From Mycolicibacterium sp. lyk4-40-TYG-92 (GTDB lineage: Bacteria; Actinomycetota; Actinomycetes; Mycobacteriales; Mycobacteriaceae), in assembly GCF_030209435.1 (NCBI RefSeq), contig NZ_JARVRX010000021.1, forward strand, positions 62,001-126,000: 64,000 bases of DNA, written 5' to 3'. This document shows, one piece after another, positions 26,501 to 33,391 of this stretch (the first letter of the stretch is position 1; each line of letters opens with the position of its first letter). The notes beneath the pieces are model-generated. The model was not told the origin of the DNA, did no database searches, and was given only the letters and a program-made list of their open reading frames with translations. A program made the translations under genes and the position numbers.

Positions 26501-26625
26501 CCGACCGGTTCAGGCACGACGATGACGTGCTTCCTGTGCCGGAATCGGATCGACGCTTCCACGTCTCGCTCGCCACACCACGGGCTCGAAGGGCCCGGTC
26601 CGTGAGCCGCCCGTTGTCGAGATGA
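23593..26625 (+). CDS. Large patatin-like phospholipase (DUF3376-type)
   Basis: 1010 residues. Patatin catalytic domain at about 15-310: oxyanion region GGVSLAIWMAG, nucleophile Ser91 in SGTSAGGIN, and the DGG dyad with Asp274 (WVADGGLLDNQP). The middle 550 residues match the long patatin-related proteins with DUF3376, with mostly helical character. Near the C-terminus (about 900-960) two hydrophobic helices (IIILGAALLLLGATLLVAG and IALGLLGLLVVGGTGAYLI) anchor it in a membrane. Expected activity: acyl hydrolysis of phospholipids. The start follows GGGAGG. The gene lies between a membrane protein and a LysB-like esterase. Confidence 0.88.
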   Translation: MAFQSPSKASESTQELRLATTMTGGVSLAIWMAGVTREINLLAQASQWRLRGGDLPASTLTTAAEASLKLYAELIDLLDVVADVDILSGTSAGGINAAFLAWSRVKGADLGNLRELWLDLGSLTDLLRDPTDAGTPSLLYGDECMFKDLDAQIPTFTHGPFSIQPRPDGGLPSTTLYITTTLLNGETSRFTDSFGTQVQDVDRRGVFTFTEANLTSGDAASALALAARSSASFPVAFEPSFIPFTEGTAKTGDAPARPPMSRFTTFTRPHWVADGGLLDNQPIDVLLQRIFDRPAERPVRRVLLFVVPSSGPTPALEEAPGDELDKPLELVEALLKDLTAMTSQSISADLRAIRTHQDRMHARANTRLHLAQLAIGLPKRKRLLTPQLLADYTRQEATRHAQTLTAALLRQLSTWPASNGTAQSIPTKWEPNLKIGGDAETLCRTKITEFIMTHWSSPAGSLPSSTADLSHYGRPAFDLAKACAIAVIRAAYQLATSPDEMAAVAATAKNISDACGPPKALDLGDLVQMVCTNPQTRNGSLEDVAGLLAGAYLAHFELDGDNSDAWEMLGSAIVNGHRELTAIANRTLTIRRAADAVRPPDGQHLDQLTTYLKYLAPGTDAATVATKLFDLAATQRAMLPTDADVEQSLELIQVSADTRCQLAPDFQTAAQKLTGMQFHHFGAFYKRSWRANDWMWGRLDGAGWLVHALLDPRRVQWIVPTPEADGAVSRAQWFVDKLAAIGAPGTPSAGPAPAAVLTELQFLDNPGRPMPTSLPHTSMWLAQSWQRRVLDEELDALADAVLDPRSGEPPDWSPETTHSWAESVRAASTSAKYRFLPENPIAAETFASDGGSPLMSCTIAKAVATVTAAAGAVEQVPNVLKPPLSVARMMTVGAYRAVWWAKGNARRIIILGAALLLLGATLLVAGAAAALQGSIALGLLGLLVVGGTGAYLIALGMWQHSSKPPLAHAADRFRHDDDVLPVPESDRRFHVSLATPRARRARSVSRPLSR

Positions 26626-26712
26626 TCGCAGGGCGCACCTCGCCCTCTGAATTCCATTGCCTGTCAACCATGTTCACAACGAGCAGTCAGAAATCTGGAA
26701 GGGAGCACACCG

Positions 26713-27744
26713 ATGCCTCTACCGTACGGTCCCGGAGCCCACGGAACGGAAATCGAATACTGGCAAGCCTGGTTCCAGCGCCAGTACCGCGCGTACGCGC
26801 CGGCAAAAGACCGCGTATACGGCGACAGTGACATCGCCGCCGTCACCGAAATGCAACGGCGCCTCGGACTACCGCAGACCGGCATCTTCGACGACGTGAC
26901 CGCACAGGCCGCCCACTACGTTCCGCCGCCGCGGAACCTGCGCCCGATCATGTTCACGGTCGAAGGGCACCTGTCGGACATGTTCCGCGGGCCGGCGGCA
27001 GACACGGCGACAATCCTTGAGAAGGAAGGTCTTTGCCATCACCAGCCCATCGGCTACAACAACGGAGCGCTCCCGTTCGACAACGACAGCGGGATCAACG
27101 AGCTCGCCCGTCTGCTCAGCGCCACCCAGATGGACAACGGCGTGCCGTTTCCGGAGGGCACACCATGGTCGCTCGGCATCTACTCCCAGGGCGCGATCGT
27201 GGGCTCGTACTTCTACTTCCGGTACCTACAGCCCGGCCAACCGCTGGCCTGGCGCACCCCGGACCTCAAAGGCGTTCTGGCATATGCCAACCCGTGCCGA
27301 CAGACCGATTCCATCGCGCCGTGGGCCACACCACGGGTGGCGGCGACCGGCACCCACGGCCTGGACCCGATTCGGCGGTTCGGGTTGCCCGGTTTCCCCA
27401 TCAAGCCCGACAACTGGATGGACGTCTACCGCGCAGGCGACATCTTCGCCGAGAACAGCGACGACCAGGCGAGCGCGGTCAAAGCGGCTGTCTACGAGGC
27501 GGTGATGAACGACTGGATCAGCAACCCGTTCTCCCTCGCGGGGCAGATCGCATTCACGCTCCATGCGCCCTTCGAGGAGGCGGTCGCCGTGATCGAGGCG
27601 ATGACCAGCGGCGCAGCGTTCCTGGCCAGCAACCCGAACCCGCACTATGCGCCGTTCGAACTCGAGGGCGGCACGAACTGGATGCGGGAACGACTCATCA
27701 GCGCGTCCGTTCCGGCTCCTCAGGCCAATCCGGTAGTGGTCTGA
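26713..27744 (+). CDS. LysB-like mycolyl-arabinogalactan esterase with PG-binding domain
   Basis: 343 residues. N-terminal peptidoglycan-binding-1 domain (about 8-68; AAVTEMQRRLGLPQTGIFDD). The cutinase-like alpha/beta hydrolase follows: nucleophile Ser158 in IYSQGA, the late His311 in NPHYAPFE, and an Asp in the VYRAGDIFAE region. In mycobacteriophages such lysin B enzymes free mycolic acids from arabinogalactan to breach the outer membrane. There is no signal peptide, as in phage LysB. The start follows AAGGGAG. It converges on the DUF89 gene with a 6-base gap. Confidence 0.85.
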   Translation: MPLPYGPGAHGTEIEYWQAWFQRQYRAYAPAKDRVYGDSDIAAVTEMQRRLGLPQTGIFDDVTAQAAHYVPPPRNLRPIMFTVEGHLSDMFRGPAADTATILEKEGLCHHQPIGYNNGALPFDNDSGINELARLLSATQMDNGVPFPEGTPWSLGIYSQGAIVGSYFYFRYLQPGQPLAWRTPDLKGVLAYANPCRQTDSIAPWATPRVAATGTHGLDPIRRFGLPGFPIKPDNWMDVYRAGDIFAENSDDQASAVKAAVYEAVMNDWISNPFSLAGQIAFTLHAPFEEAVAVIEAMTSGAAFLASNPNPHYAPFELEGGTNWMRERLISASVPAPQANPVVV

Positions 27745-27750
27745 ACGGCC

Positions 27751-28932
27751 TCACCGGTCCACGCGGACTTGGATCACTGCGTAACCGCCGCTGGTCCGCC
27801 AGCCCGGTCCGGTGGCATCGAGTTCGGCGAGCTGCTCGGACGTCAGGCCGACCACAACTTCCGATTTCAGCGTCCGTAGTGCCGTGACCGGAGACGGAAA
27901 GTAGGCCACGGTCTCGTCGAACGGTGTTGTGGCGGGCCAGTATCGGTCTCCGACGAGACGCCGATAGTTGAGGTCGCCTTTCATCACCGTCATCGTGGCG
28001 GTCGCGAATTCCGCGGCCAGTTCCCCCGGCATGTCGTGAAACGCCAGTGGCGCACAGAAGAACTTGTGGGTGCGCACTTCGAGGCGGCCGCTGCGCACCG
28101 CGTCCCAGAGCCGGTCACCGATCCTGCCGATCTGTGGACGTGACTCTGTCCTCAAGCGCCGGATGACCGCCAGGACGTCGACCATGGTCGCATCCGAGAC
28201 GTAGTAGGGCTGCGGCTTGACGTACAGCACGATCTCGGCCGCCAAGCGCTGACTGAGCAGACTGTCAGCCAGGACGAGATCCGCCAGCAACTCGCGTCCG
28301 GCGTTGTCGGCGACAAGGCAGATGATCGGGTTGTCCTGCGACCTCAGGGCCGACCACAGCAGCGCGCTGTCGTCGACGAGCATGCCCTCCGAGTGCCCCT
28401 CTGCGGCCGCGGTGTTCAGCTGGAGCTGGAAGCTGAGGTCGGCACGGTTACCCCACACCGCGGCGACCAGCAGCGCCTGGTGCTGCTGGTCCTCCGATGC
28501 GTCCGCCAAGTCGGCGAACGCACTCAGTTCCTGGTCGACTTCTGGTCCCGTCAACTCGGCGTTCTTGACCGGCGCGAACGGGTCGATGCCGCACCAGGTG
28601 CCCGCCCCGAAGTAGCCGACAGCCTCCAGCAATCGGCGGTAGAAATAGCTTTCGCTCCAGAGGAACGGCGCCTCACCCCACGGCCGCCCGTACTGCTGCT
28701 CACCCCAGGCGAGCCAATCCGCCCGGTCATGAGCGGTCTCGGGCAGCGGCTCGATGACGCCAGTGGTGCTCTCGACGAGAAGCTGTTGCAGCATCGCCTC
28801 TTCGGCTGAGGTATACGGCGAAGAGTCCAGGACCTGACGAACCAGCTTGGGGTGCCGGCCATGGAACACGTCCCACTCGAAGGAGCCAGGCGCCGCTGCG
28901 GTGATCGTGGGCGCAGCAGAGGTATCCACCAC
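27751..28932 (-). CDS. DUF89/ARMT1-family metal-dependent phosphatase
   Basis: 393 residues. Hallmarks of the damage-control phosphatase family: WGNRADLS (about 160-167), VADNAGRELLAD with metal-binding Asp209/Asn210 and Asp218, the MKGDLNYRRLVGD loop, and the closing PVTALRTLKSEVVVGL. Family members dephosphorylate damaged sugar phosphates, phosphopantetheine or nucleotides using Mn/Co/Ni. Closest in layout to subfamily III (ARMT1). It follows the DUF3297 gene by 14 bases, so the two are co-transcribed. Confidence 0.88.
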   Translation of the reverse strand: MVDTSAAPTITAAAPGSFEWDVFHGRHPKLVRQVLDSSPYTSAEEAMLQQLLVESTTGVIEPLPETAHDRADWLAWGEQQYGRPWGEAPFLWSESYFYRRLLEAVGYFGAGTWCGIDPFAPVKNAELTGPEVDQELSAFADLADASEDQQHQALLVAAVWGNRADLSFQLQLNTAAAEGHSEGMLVDDSALLWSALRSQDNPIICLVADNAGRELLADLVLADSLLSQRLAAEIVLYVKPQPYYVSDATMVDVLAVIRRLRTESRPQIGRIGDRLWDAVRSGRLEVRTHKFFCAPLAFHDMPGELAAEFATATMTVMKGDLNYRRLVGDRYWPATTPFDETVAYFPSPVTALRTLKSEVVVGLTSEQLAELDATGPGWRTSGGYAVIQVRVDR

Positions 28933-28946
28933 GGTTCGGCTACTTG

Positions 28947-29198
28947 CTAGGTGCGGAAATAGGGTTCAACCGTGCCGTTGAGCTTGACGACCATCGGATT
29001 TCCGCGGCGGTCCTTGGCGGTCGGGACTTCCACCCGCACCCAGCCCTCGGCGACGTCGTATTCGTACACATTGGTCTTCTCGGAGCCGTTGAAGCGGATA
29101 CCCACGCCACGGATGAGCGCCTCTTCGCTATAGAAGGGGCTGCGCGGATCGATGGAGAGGTGGTTCGGGGGAACGTCTGTGTTCTGATCCTGAGACAT
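28947..29198 (-). CDS. DUF3297 small protein
   Basis: 83 residues matching the DUF3297 pattern: LSIDPRSPFYSEEALIRGVG, IRFNG-x-E, YDVAEGWVRVEV and the terminal KLNGTVEPYF. Compact all-beta protein of unknown function, widespread in bacteria. First gene of a pair with the ARMT1-like phosphatase. Confidence 0.85.
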   Translation of the reverse strand: MSQDQNTDVPPNHLSIDPRSPFYSEEALIRGVGIRFNGSEKTNVYEYDVAEGWVRVEVPTAKDRRGNPMVVKLNGTVEPYFRT

Positions 29199-29575
29199 GA
29201 TGGCTTTCGTCGAGTGCTGCGTCGGGTTCTTGGCGGTAATTCTCTAGGAACGTACGCGAGCCTGCCGTAGCGGGTTCGGCGTAGGTCGTGACGGCCCCTC
29301 GGCCGAAGCCGTCATCTGATCGTGCGGCAGACCCCGCCGCATCGAAACTGCTTGGCGGTTCCGGCAATTGGGCGCTGGCGTCCGCGCAAAATCCCCATCT
29401 ACCTCATGCGTCACACCCGTCTCGGAAGTCCACTGGGGACGGGTGTTCACCTGCACACATAACAGTGCCAGCACTCCAAAAGTCGGCCTACCATCGGAAT
29501 TTATGGGCCCGGTGACGGCAACGCACCAGAGCCTCGCGACAGATCAAACCTCATGACAGAAGGAGGGATGGGCTG
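29199..29575. other. Intergenic stretch with one hairpin
   Basis: 377 bases without a convincing gene. It holds the leftward promoter of the DUF3297 pair and, from about 29540, the strong ribosome site (AGAAGGAGGG) of the next small gene. An 8-bp perfect inverted repeat (CACCCGTC at 29414 / GACGGGTG at 29438) could be a terminator or a regulatory RNA stem. No tRNA or riboswitch pattern recognised. Confidence 0.4.
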
Positions 29576-29809
29576 ATGAAAATCGCACTCGCAATCGCTG
29601 CTGCCGCGCTCGCACTCAGCCCCATCGGGGTAGCCCACGCCACGCCAGGACAATGCTTCAACACCCCCTGGGGTGGATACTGCGACGGGCAAGCCGACGG
29701 CAACGGCATCTTCAACCATTGCGAAGGCGCAATGGGCTTCAGTAACTGCTTCTACGTCCGCGCCGTGCCCACGGACGTCGACCCGCGGGGCTGGGTACCG
29801 CTGACCTGA
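29576..29809 (+). CDS. Small secreted four-cysteine protein
   Basis: 77 residues. Signal peptide 1-22 (KIALAIAAAALALSPIGVAHA, cleavage after AHA). The mature part has four Cys in the pattern QCFNTPWGGYCDGQ-x-DGNGIFNHCEG and SNCFYVR. This layout (YCD, DG-x-F-x-HC, NCFYV) is frequent among mycobacterial small exported proteins, which likely form two disulfides. Role unknown. ATG 29576 after GAAGGAGGG. Confidence 0.82.
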   Translation: MKIALAIAAAALALSPIGVAHATPGQCFNTPWGGYCDGQADGNGIFNHCEGAMGFSNCFYVRAVPTDVDPRGWVPLT

Positions 29810-29845
29810 CGCTTCGCTCCCCTGCAGCGGCCACTGCAGGCGGTG

Positions 29846-30664
29846 TCAGTCCGGTATCAGCTTGAGTTGACGCGCCCTGTCCAGAATGATCCGGGCGCGG
29901 TTCAATCGCGGTAAGTCGCTGCCGTCCTTGGGTTTTCCGCCGCGGGCATTGAACTGCTCGACGAACTCGCGCGCCCAACCGATGTCAGATTCGGATGGGC
30001 TCAGCCCGGCGTTGATGGTCTCGGCGTCGGACGAGCGCAACGCGAGCTTGCCCGTCATACCCATCTGCCGGGTGAGCGCCACGCCCTCGGCCAGCTGATC
30101 GGGATCTCGGGTCGGCCCGTCGATCGGGCCCGGGATGTGGGCCGCGCGCGATGCAACGACCAGCTGGGAACGGCTGTAGGCGAGAGCCAACGGGTCCTGC
30201 TCCACGCCGATGTCCAGCGTGTAGTCATTGACGCCGAACGCTATGCGAAAGCACGGTCGCGCGGCAGCGATGTCATGCACGCGCGCCAGTCCTCGTGCAG
30301 TCTCGATCAACGCGATCACCGGCGATTCGCCACCGAGCCGGTTTGCGGTATCCCACATGTGGTTTCCGCCCTCGGTCTTGGCCAGCACGACGCCCTTCAC
30401 ACCGCGGCACTCCGCCAGGGCGCGGCAGTCGGCAGACCAGAAATCGCTGGACGCGTCGTTGACCCGGACCCACGCCCGGGCTCCGGAGTTCAGGAATTCG
30501 ACGACCCGCTCCCGGGCCGCCTCCTTCTCATCGGGAGCGACGGCGTCTTCGAGATCCAGAATCACCTCGTCACAGCTCGTGGTTGCCAGGAGTGCGCCGA
30601 GGTCAGGTTCGCGGGACGGATTGACGAGCAGCCAGGAGCGCGAAACCTTCGAGTTGACGGTCAT
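29846..30664 (-). CDS. CitE-like HpcH/HpaI aldolase / citrate lyase beta family
   Basis: 272 residues, TIM barrel. EVILDLEDAVAPDEKEAAR with the Asp-Glu-Asp metal region, GVVLAKTEGG, VIALIETARGLARVHD with the catalytic-site Glu, and FGVNDYTLDIG. Stand-alone citE genes without citD/citF (as Rv2498c in M. tuberculosis) act on citramalyl- or malyl-CoA-type substrates. Last chromosomal gene before the integrated element; its 5' end lies about 120 bases from attL. Confidence 0.88.
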   Translation of the reverse strand: MTVNSKVSRSWLLVNPSREPDLGALLATTSCDEVILDLEDAVAPDEKEAARERVVEFLNSGARAWVRVNDASSDFWSADCRALAECRGVKGVVLAKTEGGNHMWDTANRLGGESPVIALIETARGLARVHDIAAARPCFRIAFGVNDYTLDIGVEQDPLALAYSRSQLVVASRAAHIPGPIDGPTRDPDQLAEGVALTRQMGMTGKLALRSSDAETINAGLSPSESDIGWAREFVEQFNARGGKPKDGSDLPRLNRARIILDRARQLKLIPD

Positions 30665-30735
30665 GGCGTCAGGTTAGACGCAGTGGGGTACACGCCGCCC
30701 AGAATGCGAGGCTGCACGGCCCCAGGAATGAAAAA

Positions 30736-30763
30736 GACGGCTCCCGATCTCTCGGAAACCGCC
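30736..30763 (-). terminator. Original tRNA-Pro terminator (left copy)
   Basis: Read on the minus strand: GGCGG ... CCGTC stem followed by TTTTT. It is the downstream terminator of the ancestral tRNA-Pro, displaced to the left end when the element inserted. Five mismatches separate this flank from its copy at 46690-46740. Confidence 0.65.
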
Positions 30764-30780
30764 TCTGACCTGCTACTTCA

Positions 30781-30826
30781 TCTGTCGGGCTGACAGGATT
30801 TGAACCTGCGACCACTTGACCCCCAG
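30781..30826 (-). repeat. attL: direct repeat, displaced tRNA-Pro 3' end
   Basis: 46 bases identical to 46740-46785. Positions 30785-30826 are the 3' 42 bases of tRNA-Pro (T-arm, variable region and half of the anticodon arm); identity stops at CCCCCAG in the anticodon loop, the expected strand-exchange region. The rest of the tRNA is missing here. This marks the left boundary of a tyrosine-integrase element. Confidence 0.92.
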
Positions 30827-30846
30827 AGTCGAGTTTGACGTTAACT

Positions 30847-30917
30847 GACGTAAGCCGACGTAAAGAAACTCCAGCTAGACGGCTGTTCCTTTACGTCGGT
30901 TTACGGCCATTTACGTC
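30847..30917. repeat. TTTACGTC repeats beside attL (candidate arm or Xis sites)
   Basis: Five close copies of TTTACGTC/GACGTAAA: 30847-30853 (GACGTAA), 30857-30864, 30890-30897, 30900-30906 (TTTACGG) and 30910-30917. The same octamer recurs at 45257-45264 with variants at 45226 and 45237 in the xis-int intergenic region. Shared sites near attachment and promoter suggest binding by the element's integrase or excisionase. Confidence 0.5.
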
Positions 30918-30931
30918 CAGAAATTTGGACG

Positions 30932-30955
30932 GGTTGCTGTATCGGTTGCTGTACG
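30932..30955 (+). repeat. 12-bp tandem repeat, left arm
   Basis: Two head-to-tail units GGTTGCTGTATC and GGTTGCTGTACG. The same unit occurs four times at the right end (46625-46672), in the same orientation. In the excised circle the two blocks would flank the core site, as integrase arm-type sites do. Confidence 0.6.
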
Positions 30956-31006
30956 CCTGGCCGAACCTGGACCACCCTAATCGCGCCACCGTATGGTCAC
31001 CGTGAC

Positions 31007-31084
31007 GGGGCGGTAGCTCAGTTGGTCAGTAGCTACGGACTCATAATCCGTTGGTCGCGGGTTCAAGTCCCGCCCGCCCCACCA
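31007..31084 (+). tRNA. tRNA with CAU anticodon (Met or Ile2), element-encoded
   Basis: Full cloverleaf with encoded CCA: 7-bp acceptor stem GGGGCGG/CCGCCCC, anticodon stem ACGGA/TCCGT with loop CTCATAA, T-arm GCGGG-TTCAAGT-CCCGC, discriminator A. The D-arm is weak: a C-U mismatch and one extra base. CAU reads Met, or Ile (AUA) if C34 becomes lysidine; sequence alone does not decide. It lies just inside attL and 5 bases from the end of a recombinase gene. Confidence 0.88.
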
Positions 31085-31089
31085 CGCAG

Positions 31090-31971
31090 CTACACGACGT
31101 CGTCGCGGTCTGACAGCGTGCCGACCTGCAGAGGATCCAAACGCTGCAGCCCCTTCGCCCGCTGCCGGTCACTGATCTGGGTGTAGATGGCCGTACTGGC
31201 CAGATTCTGGTGCCGCATCAGCTCCTGGGTGGTCCGCAGGTCGACGCCGGCCCGCACCAGGGAGGTGCCGAACCAGTGACGCAGCTGATGTGCCGACCCC
31301 TGTACTCCAGCCCGGACCATCGCCTCCTTGATCGCGCCGCACACCGACTCCCGGCGCTGGTGCCCGTTATCCACCCCCGGGAACCAGTAGCCGGTCCGCG
31401 GCATCTGATACGCGATCTCCACAACCAGGTGGTGCAGCGGCATCGTCGCCACCACGCCCCCTTTCCCCTTGACCGTCAGGGTGCGGTCCACCAGATCGAA
31501 ATCTTCCGCCTTCACCTTCGCGATCTCGTGCGCCCGCAACCCCTGCAGCGCGGCCAGCAAGATCATCGCGCGTGTCCGCCGGCGCATCACGATGCCCAGG
31601 AGACGCCGAAGGTTGGCGTCGGTGATGGGCCTCGGCATCGTGCGCGGCTGCTTGGGCTTGCCGACCCGCTCCATCGGATTGTCCGATCGGTGCCCCATCG
31701 TGGTCATCCACGTGAACCACGCCGACAACGCCTGAAAGTACGTGACGCGGGTCCGGGCACTCCACGCGTCGTTGGCCAGCCACTGGGCGATCTGCTGCGG
31801 CTGCAGGAACTCCGGGCCGGTACCCGTCTCGTGCGCGCAGCGAGTGACCACCTTGGACCGTTCGGTGACGGTGCGGACGGACAAGCTCTGGGCGTACTGC
31901 CAGACCTCCCAATCGGTGATCAGGTCGGGCGGCGCGGGCCGGGAACTGACGACGAACAGCGGGGCGCTCAC
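31090..31971 (-). CDS. Tyrosine recombinase, XerC/D-like (second recombinase)
   Basis: 293 residues from GTG 31969-31971, which overlaps the upstream stop (GTGA). N-terminal SAM-like core-binding domain (about 15-105), then the catalytic domain with all expected residues: Arg in LQGLRAHEIAK, Lys in VKGKGG, H-x-x-R in HQLRHWFGT, His/Tyr in MRHQNLASTAIYTQ. It lacks the arm-binding N-terminal domain of the other integrase (45413-46615). It may resolve the element or act in a distinct recombination. It lies next to a tRNA gene at the left end. Confidence 0.9.
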   Translation of the reverse strand: MSAPLFVVSSRPAPPDLITDWEVWQYAQSLSVRTVTERSKVVTRCAHETGTGPEFLQPQQIAQWLANDAWSARTRVTYFQALSAWFTWMTTMGHRSDNPMERVGKPKQPRTMPRPITDANLRRLLGIVMRRRTRAMILLAALQGLRAHEIAKVKAEDFDLVDRTLTVKGKGGVVATMPLHHLVVEIAYQMPRTGYWFPGVDNGHQRRESVCGAIKEAMVRAGVQGSAHQLRHWFGTSLVRAGVDLRTTQELMRHQNLASTAIYTQISDRQRAKGLQRLDPLQVGTLSDRDDVV

Positions 31972-32426
31972 AACTGCTCCAGCATTGCAGCGGCCGACAT
32001 GAACGCGCCTGCCGCGACCATTGGGGCATCGGACCATCGCCACCCGCCAGCGGCGATCACCGCCGCTCGCTTCCGTAGACGTTCGGCCGCGTCATCGAAC
32101 TGCGTCACGTCCCAGGCGATCGTCACCCCCACCAGACGGGCATCCTCGGCCGACAGCCCGTCGAAGACTCCTGCCGCGGCCAGTGCGGTGGCGTATTCGG
32201 CCATCACGTCGTGGAGGTCACCAGCATCGCTAGCGGCGCCGGCTGAGGTGATTACGTGTGTGATGTCGATGACGAGATCACGGACCAGTAGGGGGTCGAT
32301 TCTGTTGTTCACGCGACCGAATGTAACTCGATGTAAAGCTGAATTACCAACTAGCACAATGTAATTCAAGAATGCTGAACCGAGTACAGGATGCTGTAGA
32401 CGTCCCAGGCGGTTGCGCGCGGTCAC
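31968..32426 (-). CDS. Helical hypothetical protein upstream of recombinase
   Basis: 152 residues if the GTG at 32424-32426 is used; it overlaps the upstream stop (GTGA). A GTG at 32312 (V39, start VNNRIDPLLV) would give a more ordinary 114-residue protein and leave the AT-rich stretch 32320-32390 non-coding. The protein is mostly alpha-helical and Ala-rich (HDVMAEYATALAAAGVFDGL, DAAERLRKRAAVIAAGG). No family recognised. It is coupled to the recombinase by a GTGA overlap. Confidence 0.6.
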   Translation of the reverse strand: MTARNRLGRLQHPVLGSAFLNYIVLVGNSALHRVTFGRVNNRIDPLLVRDLVIDITHVITSAGAASDAGDLHDVMAEYATALAAAGVFDGLSAEDARLVGVTIAWDVTQFDDAAERLRKRAAVIAAGGWRWSDAPMVAAGAFMSAAAMLEQL

Positions 32427-32770
32427 AGCGTGTCACCGATCGTCGCTGAGACCGCCAGAGCTCGAGCTACGCCACGAGGGTCGCGCCACCGTATCGCGTC
32501 GGCCAGCACCGCGCCTGCGCAGCTACGCAGGGCCCGCCCGGCTTCTTCTTCGAAGCAGCAGCAGTACGCGATGCACTCCACAGCCTTGCGCGCGTCCGGC
32601 CAAGTCAGACCTGTCAGCGCGCCTTCAACGTCGAGGATGGCGGCGATACCGCGTAGCACAACGCGATACGCCATCGAGCCGCCGACCGGGGCCAGCGTGA
32701 GGTGGTCCAGGGCCGCGGCAACAGGGTCGGCAGGGTCGTCCGGTGGCACATAGTGATTGATGGTCGTCAC
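32423..32770 (-). CDS. Helical hypothetical protein with Cys cluster
   Basis: 115 residues from GTG 32768-32770 (V-TTINHYVPPDDPADPVAAALDHL); a TTG at 32800 is an alternative. Predicted helical with the unusual run IAYCCCFEEEAGRALRSCAG (three adjacent Cys plus one). First gene of a three-gene leftward cassette ending in the recombinase at 31090. A direct repeat of TTTGATCAATTG upstream (32821-32850) may be its operator. Function unknown. Confidence 0.6.
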   Translation of the reverse strand: MTTINHYVPPDDPADPVAAALDHLTLAPVGGSMAYRVVLRGIAAILDVEGALTGLTWPDARKAVECIAYCCCFEEEAGRALRSCAGAVLADAIRWRDPRGVARALAVSATIGDTL

Positions 32771-32820
32771 GTCGGTGAAACTAGCTCTCGACAATCCCAA
32801 ACATCAAGTGGGACAACTGC

Positions 32821-32850
32821 TTTGATCAATTGTGCCATTTTGATCAATTG
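32821..32850. promoter_or_regulatory. Direct repeat TTTGATCAATTG, candidate operator
   Basis: Two identical 12-mers at 32821-32832 and 32839-32850, 18 bases apart, each containing the palindrome TTGATCAA. They lie 51-80 bases upstream of the first gene of the recombinase cassette (start 32770), within its promoter. Confidence 0.5.
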
Positions 32851-32962
32851 CGCACAGCAGGCAAAAATGCCCACAGAGCCCCAGCAATCCCCACCCGTGG
32901 TAACCATCCCCATATGCGGGTCGAAAACCCAATCCGATTGGAGGCGCGCCGGCGTGAGCCAA

Positions 32963-33391
32963 TCAGGCCTTGATCACAGATATCTTCAGCGGGTACACCG
33001 CGGCGGCGGTGTCGTTGTCCATCCCCTCCGGGTGCACCGTCAGCATGTAGTCGCCCTCCTCGCGCAATACAAACTGCAGCGGGAACGCCTCATGAATGAA
33101 CTTGGTGCCGGCGTTCCCGTCCTGCCAACCGCTGAGCAGGACCTGCGCCGTACTCCCATTCTCAGGCTTGCCCGCCCGCAAGTGGACAGTCAGGTACGGC
33201 TGCTGGGAGGTGTCGGTTGATTGGTTCTCCGCAAACAGGACGGCACCGATCTCGAAACCAAACTGCTGCCCTGGCTGCCAGTCATCGGCCACCTGGATGT
33301 GTACGTCTCGAATGCCGGCATCTGTGATGTTCACCGTGCTGGCCGCTGTAAACGTGGCGCTACTACACAGAATGAAGGAGTTGACGATCAT
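32963..33391 (-). CDS. Beta-rich hypothetical phage protein
   Basis: 142 residues from ATG 33389-33391 (MIVNSFILCSSATFTAASTV). The pattern of strands (VHIQVADDW, FGFEIGAVLFAE, YLTVHLRAG, FVLREEGDYMLTVHPEGMD, YPLKISVIK) suggests a single beta-sandwich and faintly recalls the DUF6941 type found in phages. Its first codon shares bases with the ATG of the divergent gene at 33390, so the two promoters must lie inside each other's coding region. Either start may be further upstream: an in-frame Met lies at 33463. Confidence 0.6.
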   Translation of the reverse strand: MIVNSFILCSSATFTAASTVNITDAGIRDVHIQVADDWQPGQQFGFEIGAVLFAENQSTDTSQQPYLTVHLRAGKPENGSTAQVLLSGWQDGNAGTKFIHEAFPLQFVLREEGDYMLTVHPEGMDNDTAAAVYPLKISVIKA

